Shown: piece by piece, positions 9,191-19,200 of the stretch
How positions within the stretch are numbered: the first letter of the stretch is position 1
Layout of the letters: the number at the start of each line of letters is the position of its first letter
DNA from: Prorocentrum cordatum
Taxonomy: Eukaryota > Sar > Dinophyceae > Prorocentrales > Prorocentraceae
NCBI GenBank assembly: GCA_963575745.1
Contig: CAUYUJ010002770.1
Span: 1 to 64,000 of the forward strand
Reading direction: 5' to 3'
DNA: 64,000 nt
The notes under the pieces: generated by a model
Databases searched by the model: none
Told to the model about the DNA's origin: nothing
Seen by the model: the letters and a program-made list of their open reading frames with translations, nothing else
Program-made: the position numbers and the translations under genes

Positions 9191-12100
9191 GTGTTCAGCC
9201 AGTGGCGCCGACAGGCCCAGAACGCCACCAAGTTCTGGTGCCTCATCTACGGGCGCCAGCACGGGCCAGAGAGGTACGCCGCCCTCGAGAGCTTGAGGAA
9301 GTCGCATGAGCACGACGAGGACGAGTACCCTTCGAAGTACGTCTACGGGTGTTGGGGGGAGCTCAACGCGGCTTGGTGCGAGCAGTTGCGGGAGAAACGC
9401 CGAGTGATGTGTCTCTTGCTCGGCGCGCAGCATCCCAGGAAAGAGGACCTGAAGCTGTGCGCGCTGGCCCCTACGGGCCCAGGCGGCCAAGCAGCTTTCA
9501 AGTTCCCGAACGTCTTCGACCTCGACGATCCTGGCGGTTACTACCAGGTCGTCTGCATCCCCCGGAACGAGCGGAAGTTGCGCAAGCTCTTCAACCGCAG
9601 CCTGTACGGGCTAGGGCCGAAGGGCCCGATTCGGGCTGGGGGAGCTGAGGGGGGCGACGGGCAGGGGCCCAAGCACGCCCAAGGTGCTCGCTTTCCCCCC
9701 ATGGAGGCGGGCGAGAAGGCCGGCGCAGGGAAGCGGCCTAAGCAGCCTAAGGCATCGACGGGCGGGGCGCCTGCCAAGAAGCCCTACCAAGCAGGGAAGA
9801 GGCTCGCCGCGGGTGAGATCACGCAGTCGGTGCAGCACGCCCCCCGCAACCGGGCCGGCAAGATCCTGCGCTGGGGCGCGTGCACTTGGATGGGCTGCCC
9901 AAAGACCAGCCAGACGTGCGCACACGCGCACGAGGCCATCAAGGGCATGGAGGGCTTGCATTGGACCGTGCAGGCCCAGCTGGTCATGCGTGGCGGCCTG
10001 AAGTCGGGCACCCGCGTGGAGCCGAAGGAAGTGGGCGGGCGCGTGCAGCAGCTGCGCGCACAGGCCAAGAGCGAGGGCGAGTCCAAGCGGGCCGTGGCCG
10101 CCCAGGCGCAGGCAGGAGCCGCGCCGGCGCCCCCCAAGGGCGCTCTGGGAACTCCCTCAGGACGCGAGAGCTGTGCAGGGCCGGAGGTCGATTGGAGCGC
10201 CCCGGCGGCGTACGACGAGATCCAGTGCACCGCGATGGAGAACGACTTGAGGAAGGCGGTGCAGGGGCTGGACCACTCCTGGCTTCTGGACGCCCACGCA
10301 GATTCCCCTTGGGTGCACAGCACCAGCCAGTGCGACCATCCTGAAGCCCTCAAACGGCAGGCTCTGATCGACGAGGTGCAGGGCAGCAGCGTCCTCGACA
10401 AGCTCCAGGAGGCCAGCGACTACCTCAAGTCGCGTGTCCTGGCCTGGCTGACCCAAGCCAGGGCGGAGGGAGCCACGCTCGAGGTGGAGCAAGCGCTGCT
10501 GGAGGCCGCCCGCGATGGAGGACCCACCCTCGCAGAGGAGGCGGGCGTCGTGTTGGATAAGATAGGCGCCAAGGCGGGCAACTTGGGCGGGGAGCCGGAT
10601 GTGATGATCAGCCCTGCGGTCTGGGACGAAGCCAGCGAGACTGGCACGGGGACCGTGAAGTTACTCGGCCAGACGTGGCAGTTGTGGGAATACCAGGACA
10701 AGCTACCCCTGGAGCAAGAGCTCGCCGCACGCTTGGGGCTCCCCGCCGATGCCCAGGAGGAGAGGCAGTGCCTGGTTCTGCACCTAGCGGGCGCCCTCCT
10801 GAGCGAGCACGGCCACGCCCCGTCCATCACCGAGGTGCGCGAGTTGGCTTTTGTCCTTCGCTGGTCCCTATGGGACCAGCCGACGACCGCGGCCGCGGCG
10901 TTGGGCGACCCACTGCCCTTCGTTTCCCCGCGCGAAGCAGAGCTGAGGATGCGTTGCCAAGACGCGCTCATGCCGCACCACGACAAGGATTTCCGGTGCA
11001 TCACGCTGTTCCCCTTGCCGGAGCTTCGGGACGTGACGCTGCGGGTCTGGAGGGTGAAACATTGGAACCAGCTGGGCCTGGATGCCCCCCTCCCCCAGAA
11101 GGTAGGGCAGCGCGAGCTCCACGTGATGATGCACAGAGGGCATGTGCGCACTCTCCGACCTCCATCTGGGGTTGACGGGCGACAGGCCATCGGGGAGGTA
11201 ATCAGGACCTGGGCTCTGGCCGGGAAGGAGCTGCGGGAGCGGCTCGCGACGGGCTGGGAGATGTACCTGGGGACCGAGGACGCGGCAGGCCCCGTCATCC
11301 CCAGTCGTCCCCCGCCCTGCGCGCACTGCAGGCGCCAGCAAGCAGCCGCCTGCGAGGTCAGGGGGGGCGCCGGCGGGGAGGCCCAGGCGGAAGCTGAGGA
11401 GGAGGACACCGACTTCCAGCAGCTGGAGCCACTGCTGCGCAGGCCCGCCTTCGCCTGGGGTGTCAGGACGAGGGAGATCTTCGCCGGCACCGGGCGCTGG
11501 TCTGCAGCCATGGCCGACGCCGGCTTCCCCGCGTCGGAGACGGTGGAGCTCTACGAGCAGCCGCTCTCCCAGACGGGCCCGCGCGAGGGCCACGACGCGC
11601 TGCGGCCGGAGGTGCGGGGGCGCATCCTGCTGGGCGCAGGCGCAGCGCCAGGCCCTGAGGAAGCCAACATCTGGCAGCTCGGACCACCCTGTGTCACCCA
11701 CGCCGCATGGCGGCTGACAAACGGGGGCACCAGGACGTTCGAGAAGCCCGACGGGGACGGCACCGACCCCGAGGAAGTGGCCGCGAACATTTGCACCGAC
11801 TTCGCGGCCGACGTCGCAGAGCGCCTCAGCGTGAACGACCGGGAGTGGCTCCTCGAGTCCAGCTGCCGCGACAGGCGGTGCCCGAAGATCTGGGGCCGCC
11901 GGCGGATCAAGCAGCTCATCGAGCGGACTGGCGCGAAGATCATCACCATCGCGATGTGCGAGTGGGGTCTTGCGCCGCCGGATCAGCCGAGCAGGAGGTA
12001 CCGGAAGCTCGCGATGTGGCTCGCGAGCAAGGGTTTGTACCCTTGGGCCCTCGCCCTGGCGAGGAGGTGCTCGGGTCGCCACGAGCGCGTCCCCCTCGAG

Positions 12101-15100
12101 GGCCCCTTGCCTTACGACGTCTCCGACGAGCAGGCTGCCACCTTCAACGCCAGGAGCGAGACCCCCCTCTCCGAGGCGGAGCGCCGGAGGGTGCGGAGTA
12201 TCCTGAGCCGCATCGCGCTGACCGGGACCGAAGCACAGGGCCTCGGCGATGACAAAGAGTGGAGGCGGCCAACCCTAGGTGCGGAGCTCCCCAGGCCGCT
12301 GAACGACCTTGTCCTCAAGATGGCGCCGGACAACTTCCACTGGGCGCTCCTGGAGTTCAAGAGCACGGACCAGCGACTGCCCCCCCTCGGAGCGGGGCAG
12401 CAGGCTCTCTTCTTCGGCTACGACCGCGACGAGCACTTCCGCGTCGCCTTCGTCGTCCGGGCCCCGTGGCTTCACCGCGGCGCGCGGGTCGTCAGCGGTG
12501 CGCCCGCGCCGCTGAGCCAGCAGTGCCGAGGAGAGCTGGAGGCGCTCGGTTTCCGTGCTGGCCTACGCGGGATGCGGAGGACCCGCCGCGCCGGGCAGTG
12601 CACGCCCAGGCTGTGTGCGGCGTGGGCCTGCGCCCTGGAGGCAGCAGCCCGCGGCTCCCCGCCCAGCATCCTCCAGAACAAGTTGGAGGCGCTCAGTAGG
12701 GAAGCGAATGCGGGGGCAGAGAAGGCGGCGAGAGCCGGCGAAAGCCTGGCGGAAGACGTACCACAGCACGACGACGACTTCAGGCTGACCCCCCCCCTTT
12801 TCGACGACCACCTCCCGCGGCAGAGGCCGGGGCCCGGCTCAAGGGGCCGGGCGGACTCGCGCTCAAAGGGCACGACCGAGGACACGGAGGCGAAGGAGGA
12901 CCCGGGAGACCCCCGCTCAAAGGGCGCGGGCGTGGATGCGGAGGTGGGCGTGTGCATGCAGACGGGGGAGGTCAGCGGCGAGAAAGCGGGCGCAGCCAAG
13001 GACGACGCCCCGGAGGGCAAGTGCGGCAAGAGGGGCCGCAAGAGAGGAGGATGGAAGCGCAGCAAGGCCGCGAAGAGAGAGGCTGAGGGAGGCCATGCGG
13101 GGCGCAGCAAGATCAAGCTCACCCCGGGCCCAGGAGGCCAACCAGGCGGGGACGACAGCGGGGGCGAAGAGGACGATGACGAGGACGAAGAAGAAGGGCC
13201 GAAACGCCCCAAGAAGTCCCGTGAGGAGGAGCAGGAGGGTAGCGCTTCGGCACCAGCCCGCATCCTCCTCTCGCAGAGGGGCGACCGCTGGTTGGACATA
13301 CCGGCGGTGCCCACCACGGTCATCGACATCAAGATGATGTTGATGACCTGGCGCCCGTTGAGAGACGACCTCATTCGCGACGTCAGGATGCGCATCTTCT
13401 TCTACACCGAGGATGAGGAGACAGCAGGCGCATATGGGCCGCCGCTGGAGGACGAGACGAGAGTGATGGCCGGCGACGCCCTCATCCTCCGGTTCGGCGC
13501 GGAAGACCCCGAGAACTTCGTGAGCTGGGCCCCGCGCTGGGCGCGCGACCAGGAGAACCCCCGGGCTCCCTGGTCGGAGGAGGGCGACCGTGGCACCCAA
13601 CGACGCGTCACGCTCAGGATAGCAGACCGCGCAGCCTCACGCCAGATGAGCCGGGGCTTCCTGACCAAGCCCACGTTCAGCAGCGTCGCGGCCGCCGCCA
13701 CAGCCTCCGCAGCAGCTGGCGAGACCAGCGCCCCGGGCGCCGGAGGGGCGTCCAGCTCAGTCGACAGCGCCGAGCTCCACCAGATCCGAGCTGAGCTGGA
13801 GGCGGCGCGTGCCCGGGGCGAGGGCGACTTGGAGCGCGAGGCCGGGGGCGTGCAGAGGCTGGAGATCAGGCTCAACGAGGTGCGAGCTCGACGAGCCGCT
13901 CGGCTCCGCAGGGAGAGGGGGACCGACCAGCACGAAGAGAGCGAAGCCAGCCAGGAGCGTGCTCCCTCGGAGGAGCCGCCGGCTGGGCAGGAGACGCGGC
14001 ACCGCCGCGCGCGGGGCGCACTGCCAGCGCTGCCACCCGGCTACTCAGTGCGCCCGCCGGGGATGCCGCCCATGATGCCGCCTCCGGGGATGCTCAACGC
14101 TGACTGGCACTCCGGAGGCTCGAGGAGGCCGCCGGCCCCTGCAGGGGCCAGGCGTGCCGCCTCGGCTGGACCGGCCCAACCGTCGCCGGCTGGAGCAGCC
14201 GAGCGAGCAGCGGGGCGAGCCAATCCAGAGCTGACGCCCTCATGGGAGACGAGCAAACCGATGGCTCCGCTCATCCTGGAGGGCGAGGGCGACCGCCACG
14301 GGGCGGAGACCATGCTGAACAACTACGCGAGGGACATCTTGGCCGGGCGCACGCCCCCCGCCGACAGCGCGCGAGCTGCTTGTGCTCGGGATCGCGAAGA
14401 TGGACGAGGGGCTCCCCCGAGGAGCCAGCTGGCCCCGCAACGAGCAGGTGCGGATCCGCGACGAGTTCGTGACGATGCTGATGAAGCTCGAGGCGTCCCT
14501 GGGCATCCCAGAGGGCGACCGCCTGGTGCCCCCCCTTCGAGCGGAGCCGCCGGCGCAGCCCAGCGCTTACGACGAGTCCTACGACGACGAGGAGCCCAGC
14601 GATTGCGAGATGCTCGACCCGCCGTGCACCGGCGGGGCCAGCGCCGCAGCTCGACGGCTTGCCCCCCAGCCGAAGAAGCGAGGGCCCTCCCCAGGCAGCG
14701 CTCCCAGCGGGGGCGCGCCGGCACGCCCGAAGCTGCAGGTGCAGGCGAAGAGCATGCGGAGCGTGCAGCTCAGCAGCCAGGAAGGAGCGATGCCCCAGGC
14801 CTCGCGCCCTGGCGCGACGCCGCCGCCACAGAGACCACCACCGGCACAGAAGGCGAGGCCCGCGGCAGCCGGCAGGCCCCGCCGCCGCCAGACATAGATG
14901 GCCGCTGTGGGGGGCCACCGCTGGACGAGACGCCGGCCGCCGTTCCGACGCGCGGCCAGGCGGAGGCGGCCCAGTATGTCGCCTGGTGCGCCTCGCACCC
15001 CGAGTACCGGCCCGAGCTCGTGAAGGAGGTCGCGGAGCGGGGTAACAGGCTGCTGCGCACGACGGGCTCTGTGGAGGAGGCCGCCAGGCGCCAGGCTCCT

Positions 15101-15115
15101 GAAGGCAGCCCGTGA
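9191..15115 (+). CDS. gag - nucleocapsid - methyltransferase-like polyprotein
   Basis: One open frame of 1974 codons; the annotated start is not a real initiator because homologous sequence continues upstream. N-terminal gag domain (QWRRQAQNATKFWCLIYG, about residues 4-21). A Cys/His knuckle (CTWMGCPKTSQTCAHAH, near residue 236) before GLHWTVQAQLVMRGGLKS. A central domain ends at CAHCRRQQ (near residue 715). The methyltransferase-like domain (about 755-970) has the SAM-binding motif REIFAGTGRWSAAMADAGF, a PPC motif (WQLGPPCVTHAAW) and AMCEWGL. A Lys/Arg/Glu-rich linker and a predicted coil follow. Real coding appears to leave this frame between about 14370 and 14890, using a frame with KMDEGLPRGASWPRNEQVRI. 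It returns for QAEAAQYVAWCASHPEYRPE and shifts at about 15095 into RT. Confidence 0.8.
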   Translation: MFSQWRRQAQNATKFWCLIYGRQHGPERYAALESLRKSHEHDEDEYPSKYVYGCWGELNAAWCEQLREKRRVMCLLLGAQHPRKEDLKLCALAPTGPGGQAAFKFPNVFDLDDPGGYYQVVCIPRNERKLRKLFNRSLYGLGPKGPIRAGGAEGGDGQGPKHAQGARFPPMEAGEKAGAGKRPKQPKASTGGAPAKKPYQAGKRLAAGEITQSVQHAPRNRAGKILRWGACTWMGCPKTSQTCAHAHEAIKGMEGLHWTVQAQLVMRGGLKSGTRVEPKEVGGRVQQLRAQAKSEGESKRAVAAQAQAGAAPAPPKGALGTPSGRESCAGPEVDWSAPAAYDEIQCTAMENDLRKAVQGLDHSWLLDAHADSPWVHSTSQCDHPEALKRQALIDEVQGSSVLDKLQEASDYLKSRVLAWLTQARAEGATLEVEQALLEAARDGGPTLAEEAGVVLDKIGAKAGNLGGEPDVMISPAVWDEASETGTGTVKLLGQTWQLWEYQDKLPLEQELAARLGLPADAQEERQCLVLHLAGALLSEHGHAPSITEVRELAFVLRWSLWDQPTTAAAALGDPLPFVSPREAELRMRCQDALMPHHDKDFRCITLFPLPELRDVTLRVWRVKHWNQLGLDAPLPQKVGQRELHVMMHRGHVRTLRPPSGVDGRQAIGEVIRTWALAGKELRERLATGWEMYLGTEDAAGPVIPSRPPPCAHCRRQQAAACEVRGGAGGEAQAEAEEEDTDFQQLEPLLRRPAFAWGVRTREIFAGTGRWSAAMADAGFPASETVELYEQPLSQTGPREGHDALRPEVRGRILLGAGAAPGPEEANIWQLGPPCVTHAAWRLTNGGTRTFEKPDGDGTDPEEVAANICTDFAADVAERLSVNDREWLLESSCRDRRCPKIWGRRRIKQLIERTGAKIITIAMCEWGLAPPDQPSRRYRKLAMWLASKGLYPWALALARRCSGRHERVPLEGPLPYDVSDEQAATFNARSETPLSEAERRRVRSILSRIALTGTEAQGLGDDKEWRRPTLGAELPRPLNDLVLKMAPDNFHWALLEFKSTDQRLPPLGAGQQALFFGYDRDEHFRVAFVVRAPWLHRGARVVSGAPAPLSQQCRGELEALGFRAGLRGMRRTRRAGQCTPRLCAAWACALEAAARGSPPSILQNKLEALSREANAGAEKAARAGESLAEDVPQHDDDFRLTPPLFDDHLPRQRPGPGSRGRADSRSKGTTEDTEAKEDPGDPRSKGAGVDAEVGVCMQTGEVSGEKAGAAKDDAPEGKCGKRGRKRGGWKRSKAAKREAEGGHAGRSKIKLTPGPGGQPGGDDSGGEEDDDEDEEEGPKRPKKSREEEQEGSASAPARILLSQRGDRWLDIPAVPTTVIDIKMMLMTWRPLRDDLIRDVRMRIFFYTEDEETAGAYGPPLEDETRVMAGDALILRFGAEDPENFVSWAPRWARDQENPRAPWSEEGDRGTQRRVTLRIADRAASRQMSRGFLTKPTFSSVAAAATASAAAGETSAPGAGGASSSVDSAELHQIRAELEAARARGEGDLEREAGGVQRLEIRLNEVRARRAARLRRERGTDQHEESEASQERAPSEEPPAGQETRHRRARGALPALPPGYSVRPPGMPPMMPPPGMLNADWHSGGSRRPPAPAGARRAASAGPAQPSPAGAAERAAGRANPELTPSWETSKPMAPLILEGEGDRHGAETMLNNYARDILAGRTPPADSARAACARDREDGRGAPPRSQLAPQRAGADPRRVRDDADEARGVPGHPRGRPPGAPPSSGAAGAAQRLRRVLRRRGAQRLRDARPAVHRRGQRRSSTACPPAEEARALPRQRSQRGRAGTPEAAGAGEEHAERAAQQPGRSDAPGLAPWRDAAATETTTGTEGEARGSRQAPPPPDIDGRCGGPPLDETPAAVPTRGQAEAAQYVAWCASHPEYRPELVKEVAERGNRLLRTTGSVEEAARRQAPEGSP

Positions 15116-16159
15116 GAAGCTGCACGGGAACCCCTCGGAGGTTGTCTTGAGCGCCGACCTCCAGGCTGCGCTGAGCCCCGAACACGGGCGCTACCTGCGC
15201 GCCATGGCAGAGGGCGGCGTGCCCTCTCGGAGGGTTGCCCCGAGGACACGCGAGGTTCATAAGTCACACTCCTCGGCCGTGGATCACGCGGGGGAGATGT
15301 TTGAGAAGTGCTGGAGGGACAGGCCGATCCCCGACATGAGGTGCGCCAGCGTGGACAGTCCTAAGGAGCAGCACCCGCCGGCGAAGCGACCGCTCCACCG
15401 TGGGCTCGCCATGCTGTCGCTGTGGTGGGAGGCCCGCCATCCCGGAGTGCCGCAGCTGTTTGCGAAGCGGGATGTCGCGCGGGCCTTCAAGTGGCACCGC
15501 CTCGAGCCGGCCGCCGTCCCGGAGTCCGGCATTGGAGGGAAGGTCGTGATGATCCACTCCGTGCTGGTGTTTGGCTGGTCGGGCAGCCCGGGAGAGTGCA
15601 TGGCGTTCGCTTGGGCCGCGAAGAAGGAGCACGAGCGCCATCGGCCCCCCGCGCCCTCCGTCAACGACCAGATCAGCTTCGCGAGCAAGTGGCTCATGGA
15701 CGACGGGGTGGTGCTCGAGCCCCTGGTGGGCCTCCGCCCCTGGCTTTCGGGGGGCGAGCTCGACCGGGCCATGCGGCGCGTCTGGGACCTCAGGCGGTCA
15801 ACGCCGACAAGCTCGCTGAGGAGGGTCAGTTCGCGCCCGAGCAGCTGGCGCGGGGGCTGCACATGAACTTCAGCCAGAAGACGACACGCCTCCCCGAGCA
15901 GAAGTGCATCAAGGCGCAGTACCTACTCGCACTGCCGGAGCTGGCCCACGGGCCACGGCGCGCCCCCACGAAGTTCGTGCAGGAGCTGAGGGGGTGCGCG
16001 CAGCACTGGAGTTGCGCGCAGCCTGCGATCCGCCCTGAGCTCGCAGTCCTCGACAAGCTCCTGGGGCATGTAGCCGAGGGCTCCGCCTGGGCGGGTCCTC
16101 AGGGCGACCCAGACACCGTGGCGGCCGCGATGGAGGAGTGGGCCTGCGATCCGCCTTGA
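15096..16159 (+). pseudogene. YR-element reverse transcriptase
   Basis: Frame entered near 15096 (RLLKAAREKLHGNPSEVV). RT motif A is LFAKRDVARAFKWHRL, motif B LVFGWSGSPGECMAF, motif C WLMDDGVVLEP with both catalytic aspartates present, then VGLRPWLSGGELDR. Near 15790 the sequence shifts to a second frame holding the thumb and connection (NADKLAEEGQFAPEQLARGL, TRLPEQKCIKAQYLL). The second frame ends at TGA inside the tandem duplication at 16142-16262. The motifs match RTs of the DIRS-like polyproteins of dinoflagellates, not the neighbouring LINE. It would copy the element RNA into cDNA. Confidence 0.8.
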
Positions 16160-16262
16160 GCTCCCAGTCCTCGACAAGCTCCTGGGGCATGTAGCCGAGG
16201 GCTCCGCCTGGGCGGGTCCTCAGGGCGACCCAGACACCGTGGCGGCCGCGATGGAGGAGTGG
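16021..16262 (+). repeat. 121-bp tandem duplication in the RT-RNase H linker
   Basis: Two adjacent copies, 16021-16141 and 16142-16262, differ at only two bases (CGCCCTGAGCTCGCA against CGCCTTGAGCTCCCA). The unit is not a multiple of three, so the duplication itself shifts the frame and brings a TGA into the RT frame. It is a recent inactivating event. Confidence 0.9.
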
Positions 16263-17042
16263 GACCGCGCTCTGGAGCTTTTCCAGGTGATAATCGACGC
16301 GCCGGAGGCTTGGAGCACGTCCTTCCAGGCAGGCTTCAGCCGAGCGCTGACCCCCCGCGAGCTGATGGCGTTGCCGGGGATGGCACGCCAGACCCGCTGG
16401 ACCGGAGGCGACGCAACTCTGGATGCGATCGGAGCCGTCGACTGGGGCCGTGCGAGCGAGAGTCTCGCCGCCGGCCCACCTTCGTACTTGGCCACAGAGG
16501 CGAGGCCGCTGCTGGAGCAGCTCAGCAACGCAGTGACCGGACCGTGTTCGGAGGACGACTGGATCATCTCGGTTGTGGAGCTGCTGGCGCTGGTGGCGCT
16601 GGCCGCCTGCCAGGGGCATCTGTGGAAGGACGAACTCGTGTTCTACGTGACGGACAACGCGAACGTCCAGTCGTGGCTGACGAAACGTCGGCCCAAGAAC
16701 GCACTGGGCCGCCATCTGCTGCGCGTGGTCGAGAGGCTAGAGGCCGAGCGCGGCTTCATGCTCACCTCCTTCTACGCGCGCACGTACCACAACGAGGTGG
16801 TGGACTGGCTGACGAGAGAGGAGGTGAAGAAGGTGCACAGTGAGCTTGCGAGGGCAGGCTGGTACCGGCTGGAGCCCCCCGTCGCCTGGGGCGCCATCGC
16901 TAAGGACGCCCAGGACAAGCTCCTGCGGATCCTCGGCGAGACGGGGCCGCTGGCCGAGGCGGCCCTGCGGCGCCGGGCCTTGCGCACGCCAGCCGCGCCG
17001 AGTTGGGCGGGCTACTCCAAGGATATCGAGGCGCTTTCGTGA
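16239..17042 (+). pseudogene. YR-element RNase H
   Basis: 267-codon frame starting in the second copy of the duplication. After MEEWDRALELFQVIIDAPE it contains the RNase H domain: DATLDAIGAVDWG, ELLALVALAACQGHLW, the catalytic FYVTDNANVQSWL and the terminal SFYARTYHNEVVDWLTREE. This matches the D-N-x2-V ... H-N-x3-D-x-L pattern of DIRS-type RNase H. It ends at TGA 17040-17042, where coding continues in another frame as the methyltransferase-like region. It should be part of the RT polyprotein. Confidence 0.75.
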
Positions 17043-18135
17043 AGCTCGGAGGGCGTGAGGCGGGCCACGGGCAGGCAGCCGCCTGGGTGCTCACGTCGCT
17101 GACCCTGGACCCGCGGGGCTTCGAGACCGAGGCCCTCCTCGTCCGCGTGGGGCAAGACCGCCCCAGCGTGGTCATCGCCGACGCGCCGGTTGGGCTCGTC
17201 GTTCAGGAGATCGAACGATCTTTCGAGCAGCTGGGCTACACGCTGACCTCGCTCGACCTCCTGTGCACAGAGCATGGGGGCGCACCTCGAGGACGAGGAA
17301 GGTGCTGGTCGCCTGCCGTGGCCCACTCACGCGCTGCCTGGCGAGCATTCAGTTGCCGCCGGCACGCCGCGTGGTCGAGTCAAGCACCTCTTGGAGCTGA
17401 ACCCGGACGGGGACTGGCTGGACGGCCAGGGGGGGGCCATCCTGGACCCCAAGATCCGCACCGCTGGCAACCCGCTGCTGCCAAAGCCCGCTGGGCACAT
17501 CACCGTCAGGGGGGTCAAGCACCTGCTGCACAGCCCAGACGGCCCTGCCGGCGCCCCACGGTGGCCGGGCAAGGAGCCCGCAGGGCCAGGCGCCGCGCTG
17601 CTATACATCCCTGGCAGCGCGCAGGGGAGGGTGAGAGCGCTCACGCCACGAGAGATCTGGCGCGTCCAGGGCGGCAACGACGCCGCCTGGGACAAGTACC
17701 TGGCCGAGGGGACCACCGGCGAGGAGCTGCTCCGTGCGGCGGTGCGGGCGCTGCCGCCGGAGTCGGCTCAGACGGAGCTCAGGGCGGTCGCGTTGGCCAT
17801 GGGCGCGGACACCGAGGTCGGGGTCTGCCATGGCCCAGAGGAGCAGGCGGCGTGGGAGGCCACGCAGCGCTGGTTCCGGGCCTGGGCCATCGCCCGGGAC
17901 AACCCAGCAGCCGAGGTCTTGCGCCAAGACAGAGAGGCAGCCGGAGGCGCCTTCTCCACCGAGATCCACAAGAAGCGCCACAGGAGCCAGAGGAGCAGGT
18001 TCAAGCAGATCGACGACGACAGGATCCTCGGCCCAACCACCCCGCCGTCCGCCGACGAGGTCCGCCTGGGCGCGGGCCCGGCCAGCCCTCGTGCGCCGCG
18101 AGGTGCCCGCGCGCGGCTAGCCCGCAAGGAGAGGA
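17020..18135 (+). pseudogene. C5-methyltransferase-like C-terminal segment
   Basis: Two frames. The first (17020-17300) reads DRPSVVIADAPVG, then EIERSFEQLGYTLTSLDLL and HGGAPRGRGR. This order resembles motifs VI-VIII of DNA cytosine-5 methyltransferases (EN-x, F-x2-LGY, x-G-x-P-x-R-x-R). The second (about 17290-18135) contains LTPREIWRVQGG, matching motif IX (L-T-x-R-E-x2-R-x-Q-G), then GTTGEELLRAAVRALP resembling motif X. The N-terminal motifs I and IV with the catalytic Cys are absent here; a separate methyltransferase-like domain lies in the 9191 polyprotein. DIRS-type elements are known to carry a methyltransferase between RNase H and the recombinase. Confidence 0.65.
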
Positions 18136-18715
18136 CCGTGGCGACGCCCTGGGGCGGGCGCGCGAGAGCCTGCCAGTGCCACCTGCCCACCCCATGGTGG
18201 GTGGGGAGCACTATGGCGAGTGGCTCCGCGACCTGCGCACGGAGGTGATGCTGCAGAAGCTGAGCGAGGGCGCCCGCAGCGTGTACGAGGGCGGCTGGCG
18301 GCAGTGGACCGCGCACCGCGCTGCCCAAGGGCTGCGCCCGCGGCTCCAGGGCCGGGGCCGCGGCGAGCGGACCAGCGACGAGGACGCCTTGATCGACTTC
18401 GTGGTCATCATGGCGGTGGCCCTGTCGCGGACGGAAGGGGCGGTGAAGCAGAAGCTGTTCGCCATCAGGTACGCCCACCTGATGGTCGGGTGCGGCGACC
18501 CGCTGCTTCACCGGGGGCGGCTCTGGACGACCCTTGCAGGCCTGAAAAGGCTGCAGGGGCCCGGCAGCAGGCGGAAGAGGCCTGTCTCCCCGCGGATGCT
18601 GCTGCGGCTCAAGCAGCACATCCACGCAGATGCGGGGTTGTCCCAGGCCGACGCCGCCACGCTGTTTGCCGCGGTGCTCCTCGCCTTCTTCCTGTTGAGG
18701 GCGTCGGAGTACCTG
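18135..18715 (+). pseudogene. tyrosine recombinase, N-terminal part (interrupted)
   Basis: Frame shared with the 17020 segment. It has a SAM-like core-binding helix region (RSVYEGGWRQWTAHRAAQG), the basic RGRGERTSDEDALIDFV, AIRYAHLMVGCGDPLLH, and the start of the catalytic domain AVLLAFFLLRASEYL, whose Arg is the first catalytic residue. Coding ends at the transposon boundary; the apparent stop at 18737-18739 lies inside the transposon. The rest of the enzyme is at 34941-36007. The intact enzyme would integrate the double-stranded DNA intermediate. Confidence 0.85.
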
Positions 18716-18754
18716 CCTGAAGGCCCTCGGCCTTACTAATTGTTAGCAACAGTT
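18716..18754 (+). repeat. left terminal inverted repeat
   Basis: CCTGAAGGCCCT (18716-18727) is the exact inverse of 34929-34940. After a 14-bp unmatched stretch, GTTAGCAACAGTT (18742-18754) matches the inverse of 34911-34923 at 12 of 13 positions. Confidence 0.85.
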
Positions 18755-18900
18755 GTAAGTAGGTTATAAGTAAGTTGCAACTAGGTTGCAAGTAAGTTAT
18801 AACCATTAGTAATGTTACGAAGTCGGCTAACTCGGGCGGTGCATTTGGAGGTAGATAGCTTGAGTTAGCGAAGTTGCTAACTTCGCTAACTTTTACATGC
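18755..18900 (+). repeat. subterminal repeats and hairpin
   Basis: GTAAGTAGGTTATAAGTAAG-type units and GCAACTAGGTTGCAAGTAAG repeat through 18755-18808. A perfect 12-bp hairpin follows: GTTAGCGAAGTT (18864-18875), loop GCT, AACTTCGCTAAC (18879-18890). The hexamer GCTAAC recurs at about 18828, 18877 and 18885, and near the right end at about 34908. Such subterminal repeats are typical transposase-binding sites in CACTA-like elements; that role is inferred. Confidence 0.55.
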
Positions 18901-19143
18901 TTACTTGAAAACAGAGCTGCTGCATCGGGTTTTCCTTGGATGTTGCCTCCAGAAACGCATGCATGTGTTTGGATTTTCGGGATCACGCATATCGGAAATC
19001 ATGATCCAGACTTGCGTACGAACGCATTCAGAATATTGTATCGAGCGTTACAAGAATGTTGTGCACTGCAAATGCAACATATCATTTCGAATTCGCAACC
19101 CTCTGTTGCACATGTTTTTGAATGTCACTAGAGTTTGGGCTCC

Positions 19144-19155
19144 AGCCGTTTGGGC
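19144..19155 (+). other. spliced-leader-like motif upstream of 19201 gene
   Basis: AGCCGTTTGGGC differs at one base from AGCCATTTGGGC. The latter occurs upstream of the transposon's two other large genes and itself differs by one base from the DinoSL core AGCCATTTTGGC. It lies 45 bp before the ATG. Weak alone; the support comes from recurrence. Confidence 0.3.
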
Positions 19156-19200
19156 GAGGATTGCTGCTGGCGCTTGTGGCGTCCTCCTGCACGCGGCGTG

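Noticed and set aside
10420-13600. Minus-strand open frames of 200-400 codons opposite the YR polyprotein
   Set aside because: Antisense shadows of a GC-rich coding frame; the plus-strand frame carries recognisable domains.
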